Assembly: GCA_964057225.1 (NCBI GenBank)
Contig: OZ059898.1
Span: forward strand, 3,906,001 to 3,970,000
Direction of reading: 5' to 3'
Source: Auanema rhodensis
Lineage: Eukaryota; Nematoda; Chromadorea; Rhabditida; Rhabditidae
Length of the DNA: 64,000 nt
Shown here: one piece after another, positions 38,075 through 52,717 of the stretch
How the letters are laid out: the number at the start of each line of letters is the position of its first letter
Numbering within the stretch: the first letter of the stretch is position 1
Position numbers and translations under genes: made by a program
The notes under the pieces: generated by a model
Seen by the model: the letters and a program-made list of their open reading frames with translations, nothing else
Told to the model about the DNA's origin: nothing
The model's database searches: none

Positions 38075-39071
38075 TTAAAGAGCTCCCAGATGATCCTTTA
38101 CTTGCTGCTTAGTTAACCGATGAAATCCAGTTGCATCACATATAGCGACCTATTAAGGTTTCCACATAAAGTATTTGAAAAAATAACTTACTTCAACATT
38201 ATCTTCAGTCATTCCAACATCAAATGATTCTCTCAAAGTGAGCAAAGCTGTATGAATTCCATCATCAAGCTCTAAAGTTTCAGAAAATCTGAAAAGAAAT
38301 TGTCAAATTATAAATATTCATATACGCACCTTTTCTCTAAGAAACTTTTAGCATTGGCATCGTTTTTACCCAAAGCAGTAGCTTTCCATGCAAAATAAGC
38401 ACCCTGAATATAAACGATTCATAATAATTATTAACGGATAAGCAAACAGAAGGGTCGCTTTGGAAAAGAAGAGGTCTTCCTGGATTCTTATCCCATCCAG
38501 CTATAAGCAGAGATGCACCAAATGGTCGAACTCCACTACAAATAAAAATTAAAAATAGAATGATCAAAAAAGTTTACCCAGATTGAGTATATTCTTGCAT
38601 TACTGTAGCGAGACTAGTAACCAATTGAGTAGTTGGAATTTCTTCTCCATACATCAACTCATACTCCATGGCAATTTTACGACCACGGTTAACCAATATA
38701 CGAAAATCTGGACCCATACCACTGAAAATTACGTAACGTTACGTCACCGCATATAAAACATTATTCATTACCTATAAACACAGCCAATATGCTTACTGAT
38801 TTTTTCAATTTTTGGTTGATCATCACATAAAACAGAAGTCACGTTTTCAGTAGCCAATACTACACCATCCTTAGCTAAACAATGATCATTATTAAAAATA
38901 ATAATAGAATAGTACCTCTCAAACCAACAGAGGGTTGCCCATTCTTAACAGCATTTAAAGCATATTCAATTTGCATGAGTTTTCCAGATGGACTAAATGT
39001 AGTAAATTATAAAAAAAATTTATAACGAGTAACCTGAAGGTAGTCAATGAAAATCCATAATGATCTCCCAT
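38075..39071 (-). CDS. 20S proteasome subunit alpha type-2 (PSMA2)
   Basis: A structural alpha-ring subunit of the 20S core particle. It starts [12 protein letters not shown] (ATG 39069-39071), then [13 protein letters not shown], the alpha-subunit N-terminal signature. The conserved body is [46 protein letters not shown] and [20 protein letters not shown]. It ends [20 protein letters not shown] and TAA (38075-38077). The length is about 235 residues, as usual. It has about eight exons with introns near 40-50 bases. A TTTTAG acceptor lies only 2 bases before the ATG, as expected for a trans-spliced message. SGT1 follows on the same strand after 225 bases. Confidence 0.93.
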
Positions 39072-39677
39072 TTCTAAAATTTCATATAAATATATATTAA
39101 AAAGATTATAATAAAATGAATAAAGAGAGATTTGGAATGACCAGAAGTTTTTGAATTAAACGATGATATTGAAGGTCCTTGGGAAATAATAAATACCGTA
39201 ATAAACGTAATATCTATGGGGCGCGCTTTCTCAAAAACTCAGAATGGTTAAAAAATTATTTGTTATGGATAGTAAAACATAAGGCTATTTTATTCGGCAA
39301 ACAACTTGGTAAAGTTACTCAGATTTGATAAATCGTTATTATAGTTATTTTACGCGTGTTGGATAACGAAAAGAGCGATTGAAATTGAGCATTCAACATA
39401 GTTTTATCGTTTAGATATTAATATTTTCTTGATCCCAATATTTTTTGATTAAGTTCTCCAACAACAATACCTACAGTGTGAAATAAATTATGATAAAAAA
39501 TCTTTCAATGCAATGATTGGACTATGCCATAATATATAACGAGAATGAAAATTAGTATTGTTTATTTTATCCAATTAGAGAAACTTTCGAGTTGAAGTAG
39601 TAGTTAGTTTTTTTCCAAATTTGTATTAAACTGAATTCTTTTTTTTTGATAAAAACTAAAGTTTCAACTATTTTTGA
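39072..39677. other. Intergenic stretch between PSMA2 and the EGF giant
   Basis: An AT-rich spacer of about 600 bases, upstream of PSMA2 and downstream of the giant EGF gene on the same strand. Nothing coding seen. Confidence 0.6.
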
Positions 39678-40700
39678 TTAGAGTGCAAATGATAATTTTC
39701 CGGTACTTGTCCAATAATGTGCCCCATTTTTGAATAGTTCTTCCTGGGAGTAGCATCCTAGCTCTCTTGGATAAGGATGTCCTATCGGTTGACCAATGGC
39801 TGGTCTAAAATGAAAATATAATGGAAGATTTTCATTAATAAATAAAAAATAACTTACATTTTCGGTAGTAATGGCGCTTTAATGGGACATCTAACTTGAT
39901 CTTTATTTCTGTTATACACAGGGTTTCCTACTTCACACTTAACTTCCTCTATTTTATCTGAAAATGTAAATTAGAGACTAATATTATGCTCTATGTCTTA
40001 CCAGTGCAAGGACCCCAGTAATTGAATAAATGAATGTTAGAGAAATCCTCAGAAGATGGGGGGAACATACAAGGAATGGCAAATCTATTGGCTTCTGGGA
40101 TAGTATCAACAAAGCGATATAATTCTCTGAAATATTGACTCATATTTGATTAAATGAATAAAAACTCACTCTACACTCTGGAAAGTCATGAATCCTGGTG
40201 AATCAGCATTTTTGATTCTAGAGCAGAGAACTTTATTGTATTGAGGTTCAGCTATTTGAGGTATCAAATGACCGGAATATCCCCCGCATGAGTAAAACCA
40301 AGATGTCTCAAAAGTGCATGTTGGACCTAAATATATTATTTTATGTATTATTATAATGTAAAACAAACCTAAACATATGCACGTATCCTTATTCACATTT
40401 CCGCACACCAATTTTGAGTTGCCAATCTGACAAATATATGATCCATACGAATTCATACACGAGACGCAATCATTAGATGTACAGTTAGTTGCAAGACAGC
40501 AAGGGTTTTCAATACTCTCAGTACATTCATCAATATCTTGAAATTCAATGCATTATAACATGTTACCCGCTCGCTAACCTTCAACATTGAGTAAAACCCT
40601 GGTTTCGTTATCACGAATTAATTTGAAACCAGAAACTGCATGAAAAACATGGTCCTGGCACAATATAAGATGTTTTAAATGAGCAAGAGTACTTGGATAC
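39678..40700 (-). other. Unrecognised C-terminal module of the EGF giant
   Basis: The last exons depart from the EGF pattern. They carry spaced Cys, aromatic and Pro residues ([35 protein letters not shown]). The length is about 190 residues. It reads like a globular disulfide-bonded module at the end of a matrix protein. No family came to mind. Confidence 0.5.
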
Positions 40701-43700
40701 AGATAATTTTCGTCGCATTCGTTTTCTATGAAAAGGAAAATGAGTTCAGCTATATATATTAAGTTTTATAATTTTAAGAACGCACCAACGCATGCTACTA
40801 TGCCGTTTTCGATTCTCATGTGGTACTCATCAATAATACAAACACATTTGTTGTTTTCACAAATGAGACCGTAATCTTCGGAACAAGCACAGTTATCAGC
40901 TTAAATAAAAACAATTATTTCTTACAGTTTTTTTTCAGAACTCACAATTGCAAACAACGGAGTCTGTTTCTGTATCATAGGCATAGTGTCCGCTGAAACA
41001 TTCACATCCAAATCCTACCGGAGGCGGGAAATCATCAGAGTATACAGAAGTCAATTCAAAAGTTTGTTCAGGTTCAAGATCAATGCATATTGGTAGGAAC
41101 ATACCACCACTGTAATAACTTCCAGCCAAGAACTAAAATGTTTGTATTGACACATCTTACACATAAATTAAGACAATACTTGGTAATAGCAGTATGCATA
41201 GCCTGAGTTATTGACCCGTGGAGGAATCATCAGTGCCAATCCTTCCTCACGTGTTTCTGGTAATTTACCGTTTGAAAGCTGAATTAGATTATTATTTTAC
41301 AAATTTTTTTGCAACCAAACTCTATTTTTCGTTTCAAAGTATGAAGGATCCATAGTGCATTCGTTAAGGTTTGTGCATGTGCAATTATGATCACTGGGAT
41401 AAGGATGAGTATTCTCATAACCACTCTTAACAATAAATAGAAAATAGCTAGACAAATATTTTTTACCTTGCATTTCAGCCGATAACTTCCCGGAAGTTCT
41501 TCACAAATCGTAGTAGCAGGATTGTATAACGATACGTCCAAGCATTCTTGTATGTCTGAGAATAGAATTTCATCTTCTATGACACATGTAATCAGCTGTT
41601 TACCTTCACATTTGTGGGGATCAGATTGGCCAACCGGGTATTCATAACCGGGTAAGCAAACGCATCTTTAATATATAATTAACATAGGAGATAATATTTA
41701 AATAATCAACTTGTATGCTGGCCTATCTGGAGTCATCTCACAAACAGTAGTTAGATTATCACATTTATGCTTGCCAGTAATGCAATCATCAATTATGCTG
41801 CAATTATCAACTCCATCTCCTGAAATGTATGATGCAAGTAAAGTATACAGTATTGCACGATTCACCTTCATATCCATCCTTACAACTACAATCATATGAC
41901 CCGGGGGTGTTATAACAATCAGCATAACGATGACATATATTGCTACCAGTAGTGCATTCATCAATATCTGTATTTTTCGTGTTGATATCAACAGATCAAA
42001 AAAAACCTTCACAAATGTTTGATTCTCCTCTAGGCTGATATCCTTCTCTACACTCGCATTTATACCCAGGTACTGTATTAACACAAATATGAATACCACA
42101 TATAGTTTGATTCAAATTACATTCATTAATATCTAAAAAAAGCAATTAACGAAAGAATATGCATTTGTTTCATACCAATGCAATTGTTGAATGGATATGT
42201 AATGTTTTCAAAACCTTCTTTACAACTACAATAGAAAGATCCAATAGTGTTTGTACAATATGTAGTAGTGACCTCACAGTTATGTGTCGCAGTCGCACAT
42301 TCATCAATATCTGATATCATTAATGTTTAAAATTTGAAAAGATATATATGTTTCAAAACCTGCGCAAGCGCCACTGATTCCAATTTGTTTAAATCCTGGC
42401 TTACAGTCACAAACATAGCTTCCTTGAGTGTTTACACAATTAGAATTTTCATTACAGTTATGAGATCCGGTACTACACTCGTCAATATCTGAAAGGGTGG
42501 TAAAACAGAAGATTAACTTATAGCTCTTACCATAACAATAGGTTCCGTTACCAGTGTAACCAGCATTACATTGGCATTTGAACAAACCAGGCTCTGGAAG
42601 ATCAATGCATGTAGCCATATTACTACAAGTTATTGCATATCGTTCACAAGCATTATCCTAAAAAAAGAGTTAGAACGAGTACAAAACAAATTATATTGAC
42701 TTTAACACATGTATCAGGAACTCCTAGTCCCTTAAATCCAGTCTTACAACGACACTGAATGGCTGTACTATTCGCTACAACCAAACAGTCAGCATTTTTA
42801 TCACAAGAATCCTCAGTGCAAGTCATATTTTGACAACTGAAAAAATGTTTTCAGATTTAGGTTCACAGCTCCACCAATATGATACTGAAAACCTACTTCA
42901 CTGTTGGACATGAACAACCATAGAACGGTACATCATCTTGTCGAATGCATTGACCATTCTGGAATTAACAATGTTCAAAATTCTTCAATTCAAAATTTTT
43001 GATTTTTGAAAGAAAGTTAAATATTTTCAAGAGACACTTACTCCACAATTGACATTTTTACATGGATCAACAGGTGGTAGACATAACTGAGTCGTTTTAT
43101 CCAGAACGTAGTGTGCATCACAGACACATTGGTATCGAAGGTTTCCTATAGCATGAAACAGATTATAATAATTTGGTTTTCTGCTAATTGAAAACAAGAA
43201 AATGATAAGAATATCAACTACCTTGGTTGACAATCGTGTTGTTGGCAGCTTGCAGTTCTACACAAGTTGAATGAGCAGGACAATTTGTTGAATCGCAACC
43301 TTTAATGCTGCAAGCTTTTTCGTTTTCAACCCACTAAAATTAAAAGTAGATTTTATGAATATGCAGATATGATAAACCTCGTAATTATTAAGACAAACAC
43401 AGGATTGTGAACCATTTCTATGCGTAATGCATTGGGAAAATTCAGGACATTGAAGCTCGCATTTAATAGATGATACGCATTCCTTGAATATATATTGATA
43501 TCATTGAAATAAAATATATTGATATGATTATTTACGTTATTCACAAGCTCATATCCAGTTGAACAATTGCATGAATATCCTGGCACGCTGTTTATGCAGT
43601 CTTGAGTAAGACTGTTGCAATTGTGAACTCCCATACTGCATTCGTTCTTATCTATAAACATAGAAATTTCATTTCATTAAAACCAAGAAATATCATACCA

Positions 43701-46700
43701 ACACAACGGCTTGAATTGTATGGATCTTTTTGATATCCATCTTTGCACTCGCATGTGTAGAAAGGCATTTGATATATGATCTATATTAAAATTAATAAAC
43801 GACTATTGTTTTTAATACTAACTTTACAAATAGTTGTTACTTCATCACATACATTTTTCTCATTAGCACAGAAGTCGACCACTAAATAAAAATATTACAT
43901 CAGTGTATTAGACAACAAACTACTTACAAATGCACTCTTGTGGACTTTTGTTCGTATAACCAGCATTGCAGATACATTCCCATGATCCGTTTATATTTTT
44001 ACAAGTTCCAGCTGATACCGAGCAAGTCGTTAAATGCAATCCAAGCTCGCACTCGTTAATATCTTCACAAAAAATAGAGATATTATAAGAAAAACAGAAG
44101 AGCAGTTTCGTACCGATACATGTGTTTGTGTGTGGATCGTATTCATATCCAGCAGCGCATTGACATCTGAAACTTCCTTGAGTGTTAATACATTGAATAG
44201 CGTCATCTGGACAGGGACAAACGGTATTTTGGGTGCATTCAGCACACTCATCAATATCTGAAGCATATTACTGTCTTCATTATTCAGATAAACTCTAATA
44301 TACCAATACAAGTGAATGACGTTTGGTTGAAACGGAAACCAGAAGAGTCGCATCGGCACGTAACCCATCTACCTTCCAGCATTTCTTCCAGTTGTTTACA
44401 AGTAGATCCTACTGGGCATGGGTTGGGATTACATTTGTTTTCCACTAATAATCAAATTAATGAAGTAAAAATTCAAATTTAAACATACTGACACATTCAT
44501 CGAATTGATTCACATACGGTTCTTGGCATTCACATCTATAGCTACCCATTGTATCCACACAAATAGCATTTTCTTGACATATATTTGGGTTATCACACTC
44601 ATTTATATCTATAAAGATAGAATTATAATATTTGGATAAACGATTTGATTTCATACTTGTGCAATCATTAGATGAATTCACACGCTCAAATCCAACATTG
44701 CAAGTACAGTTATATACATTTCTTTCGTTTATAAGTTTAATGCAATGAGCATTTAGTCCACAATCATCCACACATCCACCTATAAAAGTAAATCTTTGTG
44801 CGATTGGCAGAAATTAACTACTTGTTGTATTTTCAGCACAATCTTTGAGGCCATGTTGAATCAGAGGTGGTTTACAATCACAACGATAGTTTCCTGGCAA
44901 ATTTACACATATTGAGCCAATTGGGCAAATTTTAAAGTCTAAAACAATTAGATAAACTTTAATAAAGTTGTGAATATCACCGGGATTTAATGTGCATTGA
45001 TTTGGACTTCCTGGGCATTGCACATAATTTGCTAGAAAATATGATGTTCAATCATCAATATTGCATGTACTTACCTTCAGCGGGGTCACATTCATCAATA
45101 TCAATACAGATATATCCTAGCTTAGAATCAGTGCTATTAACTTGTTTATATCCTTAAAGGCTTATCATGATTACAATTTGATAACTAGACTACCTTTCTG
45201 GCATTTGCACTCGTAACCAGGTGTTTTATCAATACATTCACTGTTTTCGGGACAACTATAGAGGTGGGGAGTTAAACATTCATTGATATTTTCACAGTTT
45301 TCATTGTTCTGTAAATTACAAGTTTGTTTCTAAGACACTGAAAAAGCTCAAGAAGTACCGTATCAAAGCTGAATCCTTCTATACAAACACATTTACCTGT
45401 TTGGGAAGAGCATTGGGCATTTGGTCCACACACAACCTATAATTCATTTTCAATTCTTTGACAATCATCTTCAGATTTTAACCTGATTCTTAATACAAGG
45501 GTCAGGTATTTGACACTTTCCTTGGAAAATTTCAAATCTTGGATCATCAAAGCCGCATTCGCAACGATACGAGCCTGGAGTGTTGACACATTCGGGATGA
45601 GTTTCATTTCTGATGCAAGGATTTGCTCCATCACATTCATTTACGTCTATAACATATATTATTAATTTTGAAAACGTTCTTTGCTGTTACCAATACAATC
45701 ATTATCTAATTTAGTATATCCTGGTCTACAATTACATTCACAAGCCCGAGGATCTTGGATATTTTGCTCAATTGCATTTGGACCACAAGGAGCACTTCCC
45801 TTGATTCTTCGTAATTCATCACATGGCTCTTCCACTGAATTAAAAAAATTAAAAACTGGTATTTAGAATGAAATTTACTTTTACAAAGATCTGTTTCTTT
45901 CGCTTTATAGAAACCAGGACGACAAATACAAGTTCCATTTGAACAATACGTGTTAGGATCCGTTCGACAATAATTCAGTAATGAGCAATCAGTATCAACT
46001 TAATTAATAAAGCATTTCATAGATATTTGTATTTATAAGCTCACCAACACATTTTCCGTCCACATGCTTCTCATTAGAAGGGCAAACACATATAGCATGA
46101 GTGTTGTAACCATTTTCTTTTATATTTCTACAAGTAGCTCTTGGATCACAATTCATTGTAGAGCAATAATCAATTTCTAAAATTAATCATTTAAAATGTT
46201 TTTTTCATGAAACATTACCATCACAACGTTTTGTTAATTCATTATACACAAACTGTTTCAGGCAGGTACATAAAGCTCGAGCACCGGATCGAGAACAAAG
46301 CATTCTGTCCGGATCTGAGCACACTGTTGAATTAATACACGGGTACGGATTCTGAAAAAGAAATATTTTACTTGTATCAAGCTTTATTTGTTGTTGACTG
46401 TGAATTATGATTTAGAAATAAAGTTCTGAAAAATTTCACTTAACTCACCGTTTGACAGTTACAAATATCCTGAGAAATGCATGTATCGGTACTTTCATCA
46501 TATATCTTATCGTCAGGACATTCACAGACATGAACTATTTTGTTTAAATCAAAGCTTTCATAATAACTACATGGACCTCCTCCAATACATTTAACTAAAG
46601 CATAAATGTTAATTCCATTTGAAATATAATTTAAAATATAATATTACCTGATGTACAAGGATTTTCAACACATTTATTGAATATTTCGCTATGGAAAAAG

Positions 46701-49700
46701 CCATCATTACAAACACATCGATATCCATTTGACAATGTATCATCTTCAACACAATGTGAATTTTCAGAACAGGAGTTTTCATTACAGGCAGACGAAGCTG
46801 AAAATGCCTTTTATGAATGATTATTTTTCAATATGCAAACGCTGGCATCCCTCCGGTTGATATGGAAGTCCTTCGTGCTTAGGAAGACATGTACAAATAG
46901 CAGAGCCTTCGGTGTCTTTACAAACCGTATTTTTTCCACAATATGGCGATCCATCGGGTCGACCCTGAATATAAATTAAAATAAAGTTTCATAGAGTTAG
47001 GAAAGTTGACTTCTTCACACTCATTAATATTTGTACACTGGCAAGCTAATGGTTTAGCTGAACATGCAGAAGGTTTTTTATAACCAGAAATACAGTTGCA
47101 TTGATATGATCCAATGGTATTATTACATATATCTCCTGGCCCATTAGGACAAGCATCTCTTTGTGCACATTCGTTAATATCTGAATCTTTTTTTTAATTT
47201 CTGAGTATTTTTTCCGTACCGTCACAAGTGTTATTTCGACGATAATATCCAATAGGACAATCGCATCTGAATCCCGGAGTAAGATCTCTACATATTTCAA
47301 ATGGTTGACAGTTGTGCTTATTTTCAGCACATTCATTTATATCTGAATGTATCAAATATATATTTAATAAATTTATGAATCAAATTTTACTTTGGCATTT
47401 TCCAGCAACTAAACGGAAACCACTCGTGCAGTTACATAGCCAACTTCCAGGAATATTTTCACAAACACTATAGGTTAAAGAACTACAGTTATGGCTTCCT
47501 TCATCGCATTCATTGATATCTATATAGTTATTAATATCTTTCATACGTATAGGTTTAATATCTACCAATACAAGGGAGCTCAATAGTACCCCTTCCTCTA
47601 TATCCGTTTTTGCATATACATTCGTAGGAACCCAAATAATTTTTACATATAGCAGTCTAAAATTGCATTAAACTATCAGTATAGTAAAGAAAGAAAAAGG
47701 TTATGTACAGTGGTATTGCATGGTGGATTTTCTCGTAAACATTCATTCTCATCGATACATGCTGCTAATGCATTATTTGGACTGAATTAATTGTTAAATA
47801 GGAATAGAAATTTGAACTATATACCGATTCATATCATATACATATCCAGGAAGACATTCACATGTATATGATCCAATAGTATTTACACAATGAGTATTCT
47901 AAAAAGTTATAAGATTAACCAAGTTATTTTATAAAGCAAAATTTTACCAAATAATATGTACAGTTATGCATTTCTAAGTGGCATTCATTGATATCTTTAC
48001 AAATTGGATTCTTAATATTCGATAACGAATTACTTGCATCCTGAAGAATAATTATATATTATTATAAATTTATTAAAACAAACAATTGCATATCCTCTAT
48101 CACAATTGCATTGATAACTTCCAAGTTTGTTTTCACAAGTGGAATGCTCGGGACAAATGTTTGGATTCAAACACTCATTGATATCTTAGAGTTGAAAAAA
48201 TATTTTCTAAATTAATCTTATTGGTCTTACCTTCACAATGACCATCAATCATATTAAACCCAGAATCACAGTAACATTCTCCAGTACCTGGTCCAATATG
48301 AGCTGTAGACCTGCATTTCGTGTGCTTGCACTGTGCTGCTCCTACTTCAGAACACCAATCAATTTCTGAAAAAATGTCTATAAAAATATATCATTAATTT
48401 TTCCACCTTTGCACCGCCTGGTTTTTATAATTTGAATGGTTAAAGGTGTTTTCAGGTCTATCCACCGATAGCCTTGCTCACATTCACACTTGCCAATTCC
48501 GGAGCAGTGAGCATAAGAAGGACATTTGAATTCTTGATTATCACAATATTTTGGATCTACATAGTATAATCTTGAAAGTTGATTAGTTAAGAACATGCTA
48601 ACCAATGCAAGTGGTTTGATTATATTTGACAGTCGCAACAGAACATTCACAGCGATAGTATGGAGCTTCAATTGTATCGATACAATATCCAGAAGAGCAT
48701 AGCCGTCTCTGTTTTTCACAAATTTTATCCCCTTAATATGTTTAAAAATTATGAGAATTATTATATTTTTTGATATTTTACTTTCACAATAAGGTCTTGC
48801 GGCATTACTTCCAGGTAATGGGTGGAAACCATCTTCACATTGACAGATATAAGAGCCTACTCTATCTCGACAAAGAGAATTTGGATGACAGTGGTGTGTT
48901 CCTCGGGCACATTCATCCACGTCTAAATTTTTGTAAAATCGTTTTTCTCTTTAAAGTTGATACCATCACAAAACGTTGCTTTTTCATTATTGGGCGGTTT
49001 TTCAAACCCATCCTGGCAAATACATTCATATGTTCCATTCAAGTTGTTACATCTAGTAGTAGTTAAATCGCAATTATTCTCATATGGACTACGGCATTCA
49101 TCAATATCTGAATATCAAAATTGAACAATAATTTAGTAATTTTTTCATACCTATGCATCTTCTTCCATTTAATCGTTCAAAACCTTTCTTGCATAAACAT
49201 TCATAATCTCCTAGTAGATTCAAGCAATCTTCAGAGAAATAATCACAAACAGGCTCTTGAGTGACCTGCGATAATTCATATTAAATTTGAATTAAAGCAC
49301 CTCACTAACCCAATGGCCTTCCTTACATTGATCTATAGGCTCACATACTGGATGTCCTAATGAATTAACGCTTATTTGTCTGAATCCGTTATTACAAACG
49401 CAGTGATAAGAGCCAACCTTCAAAAAGCAAAAAAAATCATATAATACTTTGAAAAATTACATCATTAATACATGCAGAATACTGTTTACATTCATGTAGG
49501 TATGATGAACATTCATCAATATCCTCACAAACATCATTGGCAGTGTTTAAGTGATAACCATCATCACAATAGCACTAAACAATAATATTTCAGATCTTTA
49601 GTTTTATTATAGTTAACAAACTATGTAGCTTCCAATTGTATCAGCACATTTTGTTCTTCCTGTTCTAATACAAACAGGATGGGTTATATTAAGGCATTCA

Positions 49701-52205
49701 TTGATATCTAAATATTAATTAGAAAATAAGAATTAAATAAGTTATAGTTTTACTTTTACAACTATCTTTTTTACCAGAGCCTTCGTAGCCAACTAAACAA
49801 GTACATTGATGTGTCATTCCATGGGTATGTGGATCTTTATCTTCACAACGAGCACGAATAGGATCACAATCATGTGATCCTTCCATACATTCATCAATAT
49901 CTGTAATAAGTAAGCATATACATTGAATATTGTTAATGAATAATTTCTCTATAATTTAAAACACGTACTTCTACATTTTCCGTCAACAGTTCGACGATAT
50001 CCACTTTTGCAATAACACGCCTTCAGACTACCAAGTTCAATTTGTTCATGTCGAACATCTTGACATTCTTCTGTGCGCTTATCACAAATTGTACAATTAT
50101 TAGCCATATAACCTCCAGATTCTAAATTTTATCAAATAATTGTATATTTGAAGAAAAGGTATTACCAAAGCAAGGAGCTGAGTTGTTTCCCAATCCTTCT
50201 ATTTGCCTTACATAGCCGGGCTTACATTCACAAGTATAAAGATTCTCATCAATAGGATCAGGAACACATATTGTTCGTGCAACTAATTGGCATGGCCGTT
50301 CTCGATCACATATATTTTTTTCTAATATATCAAGATCAAATATATAAACTTCTTGTTTTCTTTAACATACCAACACAGTACGTTCCGTTTCCAATATAAC
50401 CTTCGGCACATGTGCAAGAAAACCCACTTCCATCAGGATAATCAACACATATAGCCTGTAGGGAAAAATAATTTTTGTGTAAAACAACTCTATTTCAATT
50501 AATTTGATATCATCAAAGGTTTTGGAAGAAACTTGATTTAGGCAAAGTCTTGTTTAAATTTACCTTAGGCTTTGGTGCACAGTTAACTTTTTCTGGATTG
50601 TCGCAATAAGAATTGGGAGTACATTTGATATCAGACACTCTATGATGATACTAGAACAAATTTCATCTAAATCTTTCAAAATTAGAAGATTACCTGGCGA
50701 CACTGACACTCATATTCATCTTTGACTGTATTTAACACACACGTTGTAGTATTCTTATCACATTTTTCACAGTAAGCAGGATCAGCTTAAGAAATGAAAA
50801 AATTTCATATATCAGATATTAAAGTGTTAAAGTTGAACATTTTACTCACGGTCACAACTGTGAACACCATCTCCTTTATAGCCAGCTTTACAAGAGCAGG
50901 TATAGCTTCCTATCGTATTTGTACATTCAGCTTTTGTATGGCAGTCATTTTGCGCACTTGAGCATTCATCAATATCAATACATATACTAAATTCAAACTA
51001 TAGCTTGTTATGGAAATAATCTTTTCTACTTCATTTTAAATGTGAAACCAGGTTTACAAATACAGGAATAGGATCCTGGAGTATTTTGACAAATAGCATG
51101 ATCGCCACAAATTCCGGGATTTTTTTCACATTCATTTTCATCTAAAGATATTAATATTCAATTAATTAAAATTAACAATTATAATAAGATACCTTGGCAA
51201 GGTGAGCAAGTTGTTCCAGTAGTCGAATCATTCCTATATCCTTCTCTGCATTCACATCTATATCTTAGAAAGTTGTCATCTAATGGGACTCTATAAAGTG
51301 GGATAATTTTGATTATTAATATTTGAAACCTACAAGTTAATACAATTTGCATTCTTATCACATGAGTGTACTCCAGTAGCACATTCATCAATATCTGTTA
51401 TAAAGTTTAGCAAAATAACCAGTTTCAACTTTTTACCTTTGCAAATGTATCCGTCTCCAATATATCCTAGATCTGAACTACAAGGAGCACATTTGAACCG
51501 TGAAGCATCATTTGTGGAAATACAGCGTGAAGCAGCGTGACAATTATGACGACAAGAATCACAGGAATCATCAATCACTAATAACAGAGTTCAAACAAAT
51601 ATATGAACATAAGATACATACAAGTACAATAAATTGCATTGCTCACAATAGAACCTTCCGTACACCCACAGAAATTTGAACCATTAGAAGCAACTTGGCA
51701 TGTTAAATCATTTTTGCATGCCATTAATCTTTCATCGCTTCTGCTGCATGGTCGATCTTCAAATATATTATTTGAAAAGTTTTATCTTCATATATCTCAC
51801 AGCAATAAAATCCATTTCCTTGCGATTTCTCGTCACATCCACAATCAGCGTAAGTGTAGCGATCATAACGAACATTTTCGTTTTTTACTAATCCTGTTTT
51901 CGAACAAATAGTAGCTGGGCTCTCAGAAATAAACTTTTGGAAGCATTTATCAGAAAATGGATATAACGCCTATATAGACAATTTGACTGTAGCCTCTCTT
52001 GCTGTGAGCATACCTTTACATTTCGTCCGCAATCATCTGATCCAGGAGATACTGAAATATCGTTCTTGATAAAATAACGTTCAAGTATATATGATTGAAC
52101 ACTATGCACGGACTTTGAAATTGAACAAAACAGGGACTTCAGAAAACAGTACAAAACAATACATGACACATGGACGAGTACACGAGATGTATACGGAAAC
52201 TGCAC
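39678..52205 (-). CDS. Giant tandem-EGF extracellular protein (about sixty EGF modules)
   Basis: Exon after exon on the minus strand encodes EGF modules, most of the calcium-binding type with the DIDECA/DINEC start and the C-x-C-x-G-F end (for example [34 protein letters not shown]). I estimate about sixty modules and near 2900 residues. Introns are 40-60 bases and often fall at module edges. No laminin-G, TB/8-Cys, ZP or membrane segment was seen. After the last EGFs, a Cys-containing region ([20 protein letters not shown]) leads into a terminal module ([20 protein letters not shown]) that ends STGKLSFAL and TAA (39678-39680), with no membrane anchor, so the protein is probably secreted. The N-terminus near 52.05-52.2 kb ([12 protein letters not shown]) has no ATG in its own frame; the signal-peptide exon is unresolved. 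A minus-strand TATAAATA at 52374-52381 supports a promoter there. Fibrillin-, MUA-3- or MUP-4-like by repeat content only. I cannot exclude two adjacent genes. Confidence 0.82.
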
Positions 52206-52373
52206 GATACTTAAGTAGCAAATTCTTAGTAATAGCTAATCAGTTATGTCTCATTCACAACTGAATTGTGAAAAATTGATCTGAAATTGTTTAGTAAAAT
52301 TATTGCAAATGCAATAACGACTTATAGATTTGTATATTAAATTTGTATTGTTTGAGGACTGGGTATTTATAGT

Positions 52374-52381
52374 CTTGTGAA
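52374..52381 (-). promoter_or_regulatory. TATAAATA box, probable promoter of the EGF giant
   Basis: TATAAATA on the minus strand, followed about 25-30 bases on by a CAGTCC/CAAAC stretch that could hold the start site, about 170 bases before the first EGF-gene coding sequence. Position and orientation fit a core promoter for the minus-strand gene. Confidence 0.4.
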
Positions 52382-52717
52382 GTTCTCACGAACCATAAAA
52401 TATTATTCGGAACCACAATTAAAAAGCAACAGCCTTTTTTTTGTAATAGAATAAAACGTTTTTATATATTCGTTTTATTTTACGAAAACTGGCAGAAGTT
52501 GACGGAAACGTTTCCAAAATAGTTATAATTTCCGAATCGGTATAAAATAATATTCTGCTTATATTAAAATCCTAATAGAAATAAATCTTATCAACGGAAG
52601 GGAATTCCTTATCAAAAATGCAATGTGATTGAGACACGCCCGGTTTATACCTCTTAGTTACTTTCAGAAATTTTTTTTTCCTTTTGTGTATTTATACATT
52701 TTATAAATTATTTCAGT

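Noticed and set aside
44030-44368. Long open frames on the plus and minus strands overlapping EGF exons
   Set aside because: They are out-of-frame readings through introns of the EGF gene.
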